Source: Malania oleifera
Lineage: Eukaryota > Streptophyta > Magnoliopsida > Santalales > Ximeniaceae
Reading direction: 5' to 3'
DNA: 64,000 bases
Assembly (NCBI RefSeq): GCF_029873635.1
Contig: NC_080418.1
Coordinates: 11,546,062-11,610,061 of the forward strand
Under the pieces are notes generated by a model. The model was not told the origin of the DNA. It did no database searches and worked only from the letters and a program-made list of their open reading frames with translations. The position numbers and the translations under genes were made by a program. Shown here piece by piece: positions 10,461 to 20,634 of this stretch. Position 1 is the first letter of the stretch. Each line of letters begins with the position of its first letter.

Positions 10461-12556
10461 CGAAATTAGGAATAGCTTCCCAAGAGGGGGGGTGAATTGG
10501 ATTCTAAAAGTTTCTTTTAATTCCTTTTAAAATACTTTAAACTTCTTTTATTTATTTTAACCAATTCTTGACTTATTTTTTAATTCCTTAATCAATCAAG
10601 AACTTAGTTCTTTTATCCAATCAATTAAACACAATCTTCAAAGCAAACAATCAATTTATTTGCCAAGTACAAGTTAAACAACAAATAACCAAACCAAGAT
10701 ATAAAGTATTCAGCAATTTGGTAATATAAGATCTTGAGATAGTTTATTTGTTTATATAAGCCCTGTGATTATGAATTATAATTTATGCTTACTGAAGTAA
10801 AGCCCTGTATAAATAAATCCAATCACTCTTTCCAAATATTTAGAATTCAAATAAACTCTTGGTAAATTTATTTTTGGGGTGTTAACCAAGTAACGTACTC
10901 CCGTATGGTTTCCGCAAGATATGGTGTAACCAACGTACTCCCTTTCGGTTTCCGCAACCCAAATCAAAATTGGATTTTAAGTTTACTTGATTTCCAAATA
11001 TGCATAGTATGTATAATTTAGATATTTAAATCATCCACGCAGTTGTATATGAACTGAAATTAAAGAATAGGGAAAGAGAGAGTGAGACGGAGATTTTTAC
11101 GAGGTTCGGCTTATACCCAGCCTACGTCCTTGCCTTTGGCAAACCACCAAAGGATTCACTAAACCTGTTCCGTTGACGGGTGGAACAAAACCGATTACAA
11201 CACTCCTTGGTTAAGGCTAGAGTCTGCCTTCTCCAAACGATATTCCCTCGTTCGGTCACTCCTTACATAGGCTAGAGTCTGCCTCTCTAAGCAATATCCC
11301 CTTGCTTAGCCAACGATCCAAACACCTTGGAACGTCAATGAACTACAAGAAACATAAGATAAAATCTACGTACAAGTATACTCTCTCAAAGAGCAAGTTA
11401 GTACAATTTCAGCACTATATACTTAAATGTAAAATATCAATAGGAAATAGAATAAAGCTCAAGTGTAGAATTCACCAATATCCTTCTTAGAAGAGGATTA
11501 GCAGTAGGAATTCAAAGGAAGAAGAATCAACACTTCAGAGTTCTCAGCAAAAGAATTTTCCAATGAGCGAGCAAGAGAACTTAGGAAGAACAAGAATACT
11601 TTCAGCTTCTCAAAACAGATTTTTCAATTCTTAGTTTTTTATTTGTTTTGCAAAACCATGTATTTATAGGCTTTCAAACTTGCAAAAGTTTCCTTAAAGA
11701 ATTTCCCTATTTATTAGAATATTTAAGGTTCAAACGGCTATAATTTAAAACATTCAAATTTTAAAAATTTGCCCGTTGAACAATTTTTAAATGTCTGACA
11801 GCAGTGACCTCGTTTCAGTGTTTTGGCCATAACTTTTTCTATATAACTCCAAATTAGGTGATCTTAGTGTCAAACGAAAGCTAAGAGAAAATCCTACAAC
11901 TTTCGTGTTTATCACTATTTAAAATAATGAGTTCTTGATAGAGAAAAATTCACCTCAATGCGGCTGTATAAAAACTGACAGCATTTGGGAAAAAACTCTT
12001 TTTGGTGCTCTTTATTCCAAAAATTATTTTAACCTTTTTAAAATAATTTTTTGACCTTTTAAAAATATTATTCAGGTATTTTAAAAGTATCTAGGTCTAA
12101 GAAGTTAACCTAAGAGCTTCAAAATATTTCAAATGATATTTTAAACATTAAAGCACTTACATGAGACTTCTAAAATATTAACATTCTAAGTTCTTGAGTC
12201 TTCATGCTTTGTCCTTTGATTGAATCCATCTTTTCTTCAAACTTCCATATTCTTTAAGCTTTCTTACTTTGCCTTTCTTTGGATCTTTTGACTTTGATAT
12301 ACCTTGGCTTTCAACAACTTATTCATGTCCTTATGTTCTTCAACAAGTAATTCATGTCTTGGCTCATTTAAACTTCATTTGATCCTTGTGAGCACTTTGA
12401 CCTTGCTTCCATCATATTTGATCCGTGTGGGCACTTTAACCTTACTTTCACATATATGAATCCTGAAATATCATTACTCACACAATTACATTAAATTTCA
12501 CTTGTTTGTTAGCATCAAAACAAGATAACAAGATTTTAAGCCTTGTAAGGCCAACA
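10461..12556 (-). repeat. 3' LTR of the nested gag-only element
   Basis: The sequence starts CGAAATTAGG (the other LTR starts TGAAATTAGG, so the terminal T has mutated) and ends GGCCAACA. It has a TATA box (tatttata) at 11661-11668 and the R/U5 module at about 11095-11250. Unlike most LTRs in the window it lacks an obvious YCGAC array, showing only two CTGACAGC words near 11800 and 11970. Small frames at 10776-10967 and 11302-11490 recur in the other LTR simply because the LTRs are duplicates. Confidence 0.95.
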
Positions 12557-13839
12557 ATCTCCCCCTTTTTGATGATGACAAACAATGAACAAAAATTTGA
12601 GTAAGCCTTAAAAAAAAAGGCTCCCCCTTTCAATAAGTTTCATCTTAATAAATTCAATATTAATTTCATCGAGCGTGCTCATTACTTTCTTTTGGTTTTA
12701 CAAGCTTTTTCAATCAATATTAAATACTTAAATACTTCTTTTGAATAGATATAATGTTCATGCTCAATTATGCCCAATTTTTGCTTCACAACGTGCTCAT
12801 TACTTTCTTTTGGTTTTACAAGCTTTTTCAATCAATATTAAATACTTAAATACTTCTTTTGAATAGATATAATGTTCATGCTCAATTATGCCCAATTTTT
12901 GCTTCACAACTTCTCCCCCTTTTGACATCAATCAAAAAGAAAAGAAATGATTTAAATTCAAATACAAATCATTTTGAGTATATCAATAACTATGTATTCC
13001 AAACATATGTACACACTCAAGTTATTGTTTTTCAATATAGCATGTGTAGTGTGTAGCTCACCGCATTTATTCAAGATACCAACTAATATTAATTTGATGG
13101 TTTTTATGATACCAATTTAAAGTTTTAAAAAAATAATAATTCATGATATCAATTGATTAATGATTCATGACACTCCCCCTGAATTCAATACATTTAGTTT
13201 TGTTATTAATTTTGCTTTTATCATCTCATGTAAAATATTGAATCATATCTCATATCAAATATCAATATCATGCTAAGATCATCAATGTCACATCATGCTC
13301 ATAGACATAATCATGCTCATGAATAATTTGACTTTGTGATACCAAGTAAGCTTTTAGGTTTGATATCTATTGAAATTTTTAACATGTGAAACCAAAAATA
13401 CTTTAAAGATACCAAAACTTAATATCACATAATATATAGTTCATAGATGCCAATATAACTACTATTATCTTTCATGGCTCATAGATAAAGAGTAGTATGT
13501 TTATCCATGTGATTCATTTAAAATCATGCATGTTCAAGAATTATCCTTATATCAAAAAAAAATTTATGCTTAAGCTCAATAATCTCATTCTCAATTTTCA
13601 ACGTAGTGAGCCATACTTTTCAATATAAATCAAGTCAAGTTAATTATTACACATGTAGCATATAGCATATCAACACATCACATATAGGCAAGCAAGCATG
13701 TAGCATGTAACAGCAAGACGCTTATATAATAAGCTCAAATTTGATATTTTCTCTATATTTCTTAAGTTAAGCCTTGTAAAAAGTCATCCTATGATTTTGG
13801 CCAACAATGCCATTTTCAATTTATATATGTGTGAAGTCA
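12557..13839 (-). other. Non-coding 3' internal region of the nested element with polypurine motifs
   Basis: The main polypurine tract (AAAAAGGGGGAGAT on the minus strand) is at 12557-12570. Similar motifs lie at 12619-12630, 12911-12923 and 13171-13180. No coding frame is present: in complete relatives pol and the extra ORF would lie between gag and this region. The pol deletion point is near 13800, just after the gag WVPK motif. Confidence 0.85.
12674..12909. repeat. Perfect 118-bp tandem duplication
   Basis: Bases 12674-12791 are repeated at 12792-12909 with no difference that I can see. The unit starts cgtgctcattac and ends tgcttcacaa, and lies between polypurine-like motifs. Perfect identity points to a very recent duplication, or to an assembly artefact. 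Confidence 0.9.
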
Positions 13840-15744
13840 TTATTTCATTTTTGGTACCCATATTTTCTTGGGTTCGGAAGATTTTTCAAGGGAGGTTTCT
13901 TTTATTTTCCATACTTGTTTGGTTTTAACACTTTTCCTCTTAAACGGACATTCAAACTTTATATGCCCCTTTTTCTTGCATTGATAGCATATGATGTTTG
14001 TGTAAGCATTAGAAGATGTGCAAGTATAGTCTTTGGATTCTTTCAAGAAATATCCCATGTAAGAATTCTTTTTCTTTTAATTTTCAATTCCATTGAAACC
14101 AATGCTTTCTTTATTTAAAGACATTCTTTGTAAGCCAATCATCTTATCAAGATTTTCTTTTCCTTTAGTGAAGTTATGAATGATCTTATCTTTATCTTCA
14201 ATCTGACTCTTGAGATTTTCTATCTCTTTCTTGTTATCAACTTTCTTTTGTGATTTCTCTAACTCTAGAGATAATTTTCTTATTCTATCCTCTAATTCAG
14301 AAATATACAAATCTTTCTCATATACGGTAGAGGACAGAGAGCGAAGGTCTTCTATCATTTGTTCATTCTTGATTTCTAGTTTCTCAATTTTCAAGTTGTT
14401 TTCTTTTTCAGCAAGATTTTTGGATTCTATTTCTTTCTTTGCTGATTCATACTTATGTTCTAATTGCTTGAGTTTTGAGTCTTTATCTCTTTCAGCATTC
14501 TTCAAGAATTCTATCTCTTTCATTAAACTTTCATTCTTATTCTTCGATGAGGTGTTTTGTTTATTTGCTTTCATCAGCATCTTATGTACTTTGAATAGAT
14601 CATTTTGAAGTTCATCATAAGAAGGCATATCCTCATCACTTGATTCATCACCATAAGAATTATTTGAAGATTTAGTTGAGGAGCTTTCTTTGTTATCCCA
14701 TGCCATAAAGCACGTGTAAGCAACCTCTTGGTCACTTATTTCATTCTCCGAACTACTTGTACTATCCCAAGTAGTGGCTTTCATGGCCTTCTTCTTTTTC
14801 TTCTTAGATTCTTTCTTTAGTAGTGGACATTCCGGTTTGATATGTCCAGCTTTGTTGCAATTGTAACACGTAAGAGTTTTATTCTTTGATTTCTTACTAA
14901 CTTCTTCTTCTTCTTCATCTGATTCAGATTTTTGAATTCTTCTCTTGAATTTGTTTTTCCTTCTTAGTATCCTTGCTAGCTTTTTAGATATAAAGGCTGC
15001 TTCATCTTCATCCATCTCTTCACTACTAGAGTTTTCTTGTGAAGTTTTAAAGGCTATTTTTTCTTGGGTTTTGGTTTTCCCACTCTTTTCATTCATTACC
15101 ATTTCGTATGTGAGGAGAGAACCTATAAGCTCATCTAAGGATGTATTTTTCAGATTTCTACCTTCCGTAATAGCAGTAGCTTTTGGTTCCCACATGGAGG
15201 GAAGGCCTCGTAAAATTTTTCTTATCATCTCATAAGTAGTGTAAGTTTTTCCTAAGGCATTTAGGGAATTTATTATATGAGTGAACCTAGTAAACATATT
15301 TGTAATTGATTCATCTGGGTTCATCTTAAAGGCTTCATACTCGCTTGTGAGCATATCAACCCTATTATCCCTAACATCCGTTGTTCCTTCATAAGTAACT
15401 TCTAGCTTATCCCATATTTCTTTAGCTGATTTACAAGCCATTACTCGATTAAATTCATTAATATCTAAAGCACAATATAACGCATTCATAGCACTAGCAT
15501 TAACTTGTAGTATCTTATAGTCTAGGTCGGTCATATCATTTTTCTCTTTGGGAACTTGTTTTCCATCAACTATCTTAGTGGGTATTTGGTCACCTTCCAT
15601 GACAACTTCCCATGCTTTCCAATTCATAGTTTGAAGATATATTTGCATTCTCTTTTTCCAAAAAGTGTAGTTCAAACCACAAAAGATTGGTGGCCTAAGT
15701 GAAGATTGTCCCTCTCCAAAGGGAGCTATGCCTAAGTTAGCCAT
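13840..15744 (-). CDS. gag: Copia gag polyprotein, two CCHC knuckles, one in-frame stop
   Basis: This encodes the retrotransposon capsid protein. The ATG (15744) begins MANLGIAPFGEGQ, the usual Sirevirus-like gag start, 44 bases after the primer site. The N-terminal UBN2-type gag domain covers about residues 15-230, with WKKRMQIYLQ and GLPSMWEPKA motifs. A CCHC knuckle CYNCNKAGHIKPEC is near residue 290, followed by Lys-rich and Ser/Glu-rich stretches and a long coiled coil (about 380-530). A TAA at 14077-14079 ends the main 555-residue frame. The same frame continues to a second knuckle (CYQCKKKGHIKFEC) and a terminal WVPK at about 13845, the point where protease normally starts. Whether the stop is read through or is a recent mutation is unknown. 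Confidence 0.9.
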
Positions 15745-15787
15745 TTAGATCTTTTTATAGCTACTATTTAAGATTTGCTATAACCCC

Positions 15788-15799
15788 GCTCTGATACCA
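15788..15799 (-). other. Primer-binding site, initiator-Met tRNA
   Basis: The minus strand reads TGGTATCAGAGC, complementary to the 3' end of plant initiator Met tRNA. It lies two bases inside the 5' LTR end, as expected for copia reverse transcription. Confidence 0.95.
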
Positions 15800-15801
15800 A
15801 T

Positions 15802-17897
15802 TGAAATTAGGAATAGCTTCCCAAGAGGGGGGGTGAATTGGATTCTAAAAGTTTCTTTTAATTCCTTTTAAAATACCTTAAACTTCTTTTATTTATTTTA
15901 ACCAATTCTTGACTTATTTTTTAATTCCTTAATCAATCAAGAACTTAGTTCTTTTATCCAATCAATTAAACACAATCTTCAAAGCAAACAATCAATTTAT
16001 TTGCCAAGTACAAGTTAAACAACAAATAACCAAACCAAGATATAAAGTATTCAGCAATTTGGTAATATAAGATCTTGAGATAGTTTATTTGTTTATATAA
16101 GCCCTGTGATTATGAATTATAATTTATGCTTACTGAAGTAAAGCCCTGTATAAATAAATCCAATCACTCTTTCCAAATATTTAGAATTCAAATAAACTCT
16201 TGGTAAATTTATCTTTGGGGTGTTAACCAAGTAACGTACTCCCGTATGATTTCCGCAAGATATGGTGTAACCAACGTACTCCCTTTCGGTTTCCGCAACC
16301 CAAATCAAAATTGGATTTTAAGTTTACTTGATTTCCAAATATGCATAGTATGTATAATTTAGATATTTAAATCATCCACGCAGTTGTATATGAACTGAAA
16401 TTAAAGAATAGGGAAAGAGAGAGTGAGACGGAGATTTTTACGAGGTTCGGCTTATACCCAGCCTACGTCCTCGCCTTTGGCAAACCACCAAAGGATTCAC
16501 TAAACCTGTTCCGTTGACGGGTGGAACAAAACCGATTACAACACTCCTTGGTTAAGGCTAGAGTCTGCCTTCTCCAAACGATATTCCCTCGTTCGGTCAC
16601 TCCTTACATAGGCTAGAGTCTGCCTCTCTAAGCAATATCCCCTTGCTTAGCCAACGATCCAAACACCTTGGAACGTCAATGAACTACAAGAAACATAAGA
16701 TAAAATCTACGTACAAGTATACTCTCTCAAAGAGCAAGTTAGTACAATTTCAGCACTATATACTTAAATGTAAAATATCAATAGGAAATAGAATAAAGCT
16801 CAAGTGTAGAATTCACCAATATCCTTCTTAGAAGAGGATTAGTAGTAGGAATTCAAAGGAAGAAGAATCAACACTTCAGAGTTCTCAGCAAAAGAATTTT
16901 CCAATGAGCGAGCAAGAGAACTTAGGAAGAACAAGAATACTTTCAGCTTCTCAAAACAGATTTTTCAATTCTTAGTTTTTTATTTGTTTTGAAAAACCAT
17001 GTATTTATAGGCTTTCAAACTTGCAAAAGTTTCCTTAAAGAATTTCCCTATTTATTAGAATATTTAAGGTTCAAACGGCTATAATTTAAAACATTCAAAT
17101 TTTAAAAATTTGCCCGTTGAACAATTTTTAAATGTCTGACAGCAGTGACCTCGTTTTAGTGTTTTGGCCATAACTTTTTCTATATAACTCCAAATTAGGT
17201 GATCTTAGTGTCAAACGAAAGCTAAGAGAAAATCCTACAACTTTTGTGTTTATAACTATTTAAAATAATGAGTTCTTGATAGAGAAAAATTCACCTCAAT
17301 GCGGCTGTATAAAAACTGACAGCATTTGAGAAAAAACTCTTTTTGGTGCTCTTTATTCCAAAAATGATTTTAACCTTTTTAAAATAATTTTTGACCTTTT
17401 AAAAATATTATTCAGGTATTTTAAAAAGTATCTAGGTCTAAGAAGTTAACCTAAGAGCTTCAAAATATTTCAAATGATATTTTAAACATTAAAGCACTTA
17501 CATGAGACTTCTAAAATATTAACATTCTAAGTTCTTGAGTCTTCATGCTTTGTCCTTTGATTGAATCCATCTTTTCTTCAAACTTCCATATTCTTTAAGC
17601 TTTCTTAATTTGCCTTTCTTTGGATCTTTTGACTTTGATATACCTTGGCTTTCAACAACTTATTCATGTCCTTATGTTCTTCAACAAGTAATTCATGTCT
17701 TGGCTCATTTAAACTTCATTTGATCCTTGTGAGCACTTTGACCTTGCTTCCATCATATTTGATCCGTGTGGGCACTTTAACCTTACTTTCACATATATGA
17801 ATCCTGAAATATCATTACTCACACAATTACATTAAATTTCACTTGTTTGTTAGCATCAAAACAAGATAACAAGATTTTAAGCCTTGTAAGGCCAACA
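15802..17897 (-). repeat. 5' LTR of the nested gag-only element
   Basis: The sequence starts TGAAATTAGG and ends GGCCAACA; its length equals that of the 3' LTR. A TATA box (tatttata on the plus strand) at 17002-17009 should drive minus-strand transcription toward gag. The R/U5 module lies at about 16436-16590. Confidence 0.95.
17002..17009 (-). promoter_or_regulatory. Probable TATA box of the nested element's 5' LTR
   Basis: The minus strand reads CCTATAAATACATGG, a strong plant TATA context. It sits upstream of the R/U5 module, and the same box is at 11661-11668 in the 3' LTR. Confidence 0.7.
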
Positions 17898-17902
17898 GTT
17901 TT
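17898..17902. repeat. Target-site duplication GTTTT (right)
   Basis: This matches 10456-10460 and immediately follows the LTR end CCAACA. Confidence 0.9.
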
Positions 17903-18681
17903 TTTTACTATTTTTGAAGCTGGAGAGAGGACTTGAAAATGGGCAAAGATTAAGGAAAGAATACCACCGAATGGAAGCCCAATTCTAGGAGATTCAAGCT
18001 TCATCACCATCCACTTCAGTATAATACTGGATAAGTCTAATTTCTTCCCTTTTAGTAAGCACCACATAATAAAACAATAAAAAAAATGATACATGATCAA
18101 AGGACCCGGACCTCGGAATTATATTGTATGCAATGATCTTATGCAAGATTTGTGCCGAAGATTAAGGTGCTTATATGGTGGAGGATGTCCAAAATACATA
18201 GGTGCATCATTCATCATAAAAGGCAGAAATTCTTATGGTGAAAATCCTTGTTCCATGGTCCATTGCTTCTCAACTGGAGTACACTCAAAATTTCCATGCT
18301 TGATATGAAGAATTTTCCGTAATAAGTGTGGGGTAAGTGTAATCTTTTGACCATAAATCGCAGTAGTAATTCCAACTTCCTTCTTCACCAAGTTAGAATT
18401 AAAAATCTTAATCTGATCTGGGTAATACCCTTTCACTTGATGAAGAATGAATTTGTCCCATCCTATAGCTTTGAACATTGCAATAATTTCTAGAAAATTT
18501 TCTTCAAAGAAAGTGGCATCTAAAATTTTATAGAACATTGGTTCAATTGCAGATATGTGATTCTGATACAATGATTTGCATATGAAGAGACCAGCCATTT
18601 TTCTATGTCATTGTTGCTTGTAGCCCTAGAAAAAGATGAGGAGGCTTTGTCCTTCTTTCCCTTAGTTTTGGTATGAACCAT
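17903..18681 (-). pseudogene. Extra ORF (aORF), N-terminal part, plant-transposon-protein-like
   Basis: A candidate ATG at 18681 opens a Lys/Ser-rich leader. After a frame change near 18600 the frame at 18598-18233 has a domain with GWDKFI, GYYPDQIKIFNSNL and LRKILHI motifs. This pattern resembles the 'putative plant transposon protein' family often found as an extra ORF in plant LTR elements. A second frame change near 18233 leads to the segment at about 18050-17903, which stops at the nested insertion and resumes at 10455. Downstream of RNase H is the usual place for a Sirevirus third ORF. Role unknown; a capsid-like or envelope-like role would be guesswork. Confidence 0.65.
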
Positions 18682-19040
18682 CTTGATGAACTAATCGAAA
18701 TGCAGAAACCCTAGATATGTATGGAGTAGGCGTGTGATGGATGATCATTGTGTATAGCTTGGGAGAGAAAGAACTGTGAAGAAAGAGAAGAGAAGATGTT
18801 TTAGAGAAGGGAGGACGAATGGACAGACGTTTGTAGGGTTTAAAAATCATGTTTTTTTAATGAAAGGAACACCACCCACCGTGAGACAGTCGTCTGTCAC
18901 TAATTGGACAGTCGTCTGTCCACAGACAGTAGCCTTCCAGTCATCTGCTAGCTCACTGGCAATCATCTATCTACTGTCTTTTACACAGACAGTAGCCTGC
19001 TAGTTGTTTGCTAGCTCATTGGCAGTCGTTTGCCTTGACC
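18682..19040 (-). promoter_or_regulatory. Candidate internal promoter for the extra ORF, with motif array
   Basis: The stretch contains no coding frame. At 18888-19035 lie seven to nine CAGTCGTCTGTC-like motifs (cagtcgtctgtc at 18896 and 18910 are nearly perfect), the same motif found in this element's own LTR U3. Going down the minus strand there follows a TTTAAA-type box (about 18839-18846), a long C/T-rich leader ending TTTCTTCACAG (about 18775-18795), then the extra ORF start at 18681. Motif array, A/T box, C/T-rich leader and ORF follow the order of a plant promoter. The CACAG could instead be a splice acceptor for a subgenomic message. Confidence 0.45.
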
Positions 19041-19089
19041 AACTGAACTTCTTCCTTTTTAGTTAACTTCCCTTATATGTAACATGCCT

Positions 19090-19558
19090 AATACTCATCA
19101 AATAAATACAAATTGATCCTCAGCTAATGGTTTGGTAAATATATCAGCTAATTGAGCATGAGTATTGACAAATTCAAGAACTATTTCTTTCTTGTCTATA
19201 TTATCTCTTAAAAAGTGATGACGTATATGAATATGTTTAGTTCTTGAATGTGATACCGGATTCTTTGAAATATTTATCGCGCTTGTATTATCGAATTTTA
19301 TGGGGATTGTTTGGTATTGAATTTTTATGCCCTTAATTGTTGTTTCATGTATAAAATTTGAGCACAGTAGCTCCCAGCTGCTATGTATTATGCTTTAGCT
19401 GTAGATAATGCTATGGAATTTTGTTTCTTTGAAAACCATGAAACTAATGAGTGTCCTAAAAAGTGGCAAGTCCCACTAGTGCTTTTTCTATCTATTTTGC
19501 ATCTTGCATAATCTGCATCTGAATAACTCATCATTTCGAAATCAGTTCCTTTTTGATA
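19090..19558 (-). pseudogene. Copia RNase H domain, interrupted by stops
   Basis: On the minus strand an SDADYARC motif, then RKSTSGTCHFLG, then SWFSKKQNSIALSTA follow the RT frame. These are hallmark copia RNase H motifs; the domain removes the RNA strand during cDNA synthesis. The conserved TAEAEY is damaged: the first Glu is Lys and the second is a TAA stop. A DIFTKPL-like motif follows near 19120. The frame is separated from RT by a stop near 19557. Confidence 0.75.
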
Positions 19559-20604
19559 TCATAACCCTAAATCCAGTGTGCCTAGAAAATATCTAAGGAT
19601 CTGTTTTACTGCTGTTTGATGTGATTCCTTAGGAGCCGATCGGAACCTCGCACACATACACACACTCAACATTATATCTGGTCTACTTGCTGTTAAGTAA
19701 AGTAAGTTTCCTATCATACCTCGATAATGCTTGGTATCAACTTGTTTCCCTTTTTCATCCTTGTCTAGACTAGTTGAAGTGCTCATGGGAGTTCCTATAG
19801 GTTTACTTTCTTCCATATCAAACTTCTTTAACATGTCTTTCATATACTTAGTTCGATTTATGAAAGTTCCATTTTTAGCTTGTTTGATTTGCAAACCTAG
19901 AAAGTAATTTAATTCTCCCATCATGCTTATTTCAAACTCTCTTTGCATAGTTATAGCAAATTCGTTACACAAGTCTTCCTGAATAGCTCAAAATATAATA
20001 TCATCAACATAAATTTGTACTATAAGCATATTATTATCTTTGGTTTTATAAATAAAGTGTTGTCTATCTTTCCTCTTGAAAAATTATTTTGGTGTAGAAA
20101 TTTGCTTAGCCTATCATACCAAGCTCTAGGAGCTTGTTTCAATCCTTATAGGGCCTTAATTAGCTTAAATACATGATTTGGATTTTTAGAGTCTTCAAAA
20201 CCTGGAGGTTGTTTAACATAAACTTCTTCATTAATATAACCATTTAGAAATGCACTTTTTACATCCATTTGGTATAATTTGAAGTCTTTGTAGGCTGCAT
20301 AGGCAAGAATCATCCTTATTGCTTCCATTCTTGCTACACGAGCAAAGGTTTCTTCGTAGTCAATGCCTTCTTCTTGATTGTAACCTTGTGCTACAAGCCT
20401 AGCTTTATTTTTTATAACTACCCCAGTTTCATCCTTTTTCTTTCTAAACACCCATTTAATTCCTATGATTGACTTATCTTTGGGTTTAGGCATAAGTTTC
20501 CATACTTGACCTCTTTCAAATTGATTTAGTTCCTCTTGCATAGCTATGATCCAAGAGTCATCTTTTAAGGCTTCTTCTATATTCTTGGGTTCATCTTGAG
20601 ACAA
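19559..20604 (-). pseudogene. pol: Copia reverse transcriptase, broken into fragments
   Basis: RVT_2-type reverse transcriptase. The frame at 20604-20146 has [39 protein letters not shown] and [12 protein letters not shown]. The frame at 19972-19559 has the palm/thumb part with GELNYFLGLQIKQ and GNLLYLTASRPDI. Between them the active-site motif YVDD is intact near 20008 but is followed within three codons by a TGA where GGA (Gly) is usual, and there is at least one frameshift (about 20050-20145). It synthesises cDNA in family members that are intact; this copy cannot. Confidence 0.9.
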
Positions 20605-20634
20605 GAAAGCATAATGATTACAAATGTTTTTTAA

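Larger units (their letters stand above)
10461..17897 (-). mobile_element. Complete non-autonomous gag-only copia (Sirevirus-like) element
   Basis: The element is 7437 bp with two 2096-bp LTRs (10461-12556 and 15802-17897), primer site at 15788-15799, polypurine tract at 12557-12570 and flanking GTTTT duplications. The LTRs differ by about 13 substitutions and 2 single-base indels by eye (about 0.6%), so the insertion is recent. The internal region encodes gag only; protease, integrase, RT and RNase H are absent. Its termini and gag are close to those of the element it sits in, so its enzymes were probably supplied in trans by that family. Insertion splits the host element's extra ORF. Confidence 0.95.

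Noticed and set aside
13807-14608. Plus-strand Phe/Ser-rich frames with apparent hydrophobic segments
   Set aside because: They are antisense to the gag coiled-coil region (13840-15744, minus strand).
10776-16831. Identical small frames at 10776/16117 and 11302/16643, suggestive of a duplicated peptide gene
   Set aside because: They lie at equivalent positions in the two LTRs of one element and are duplicated with them.
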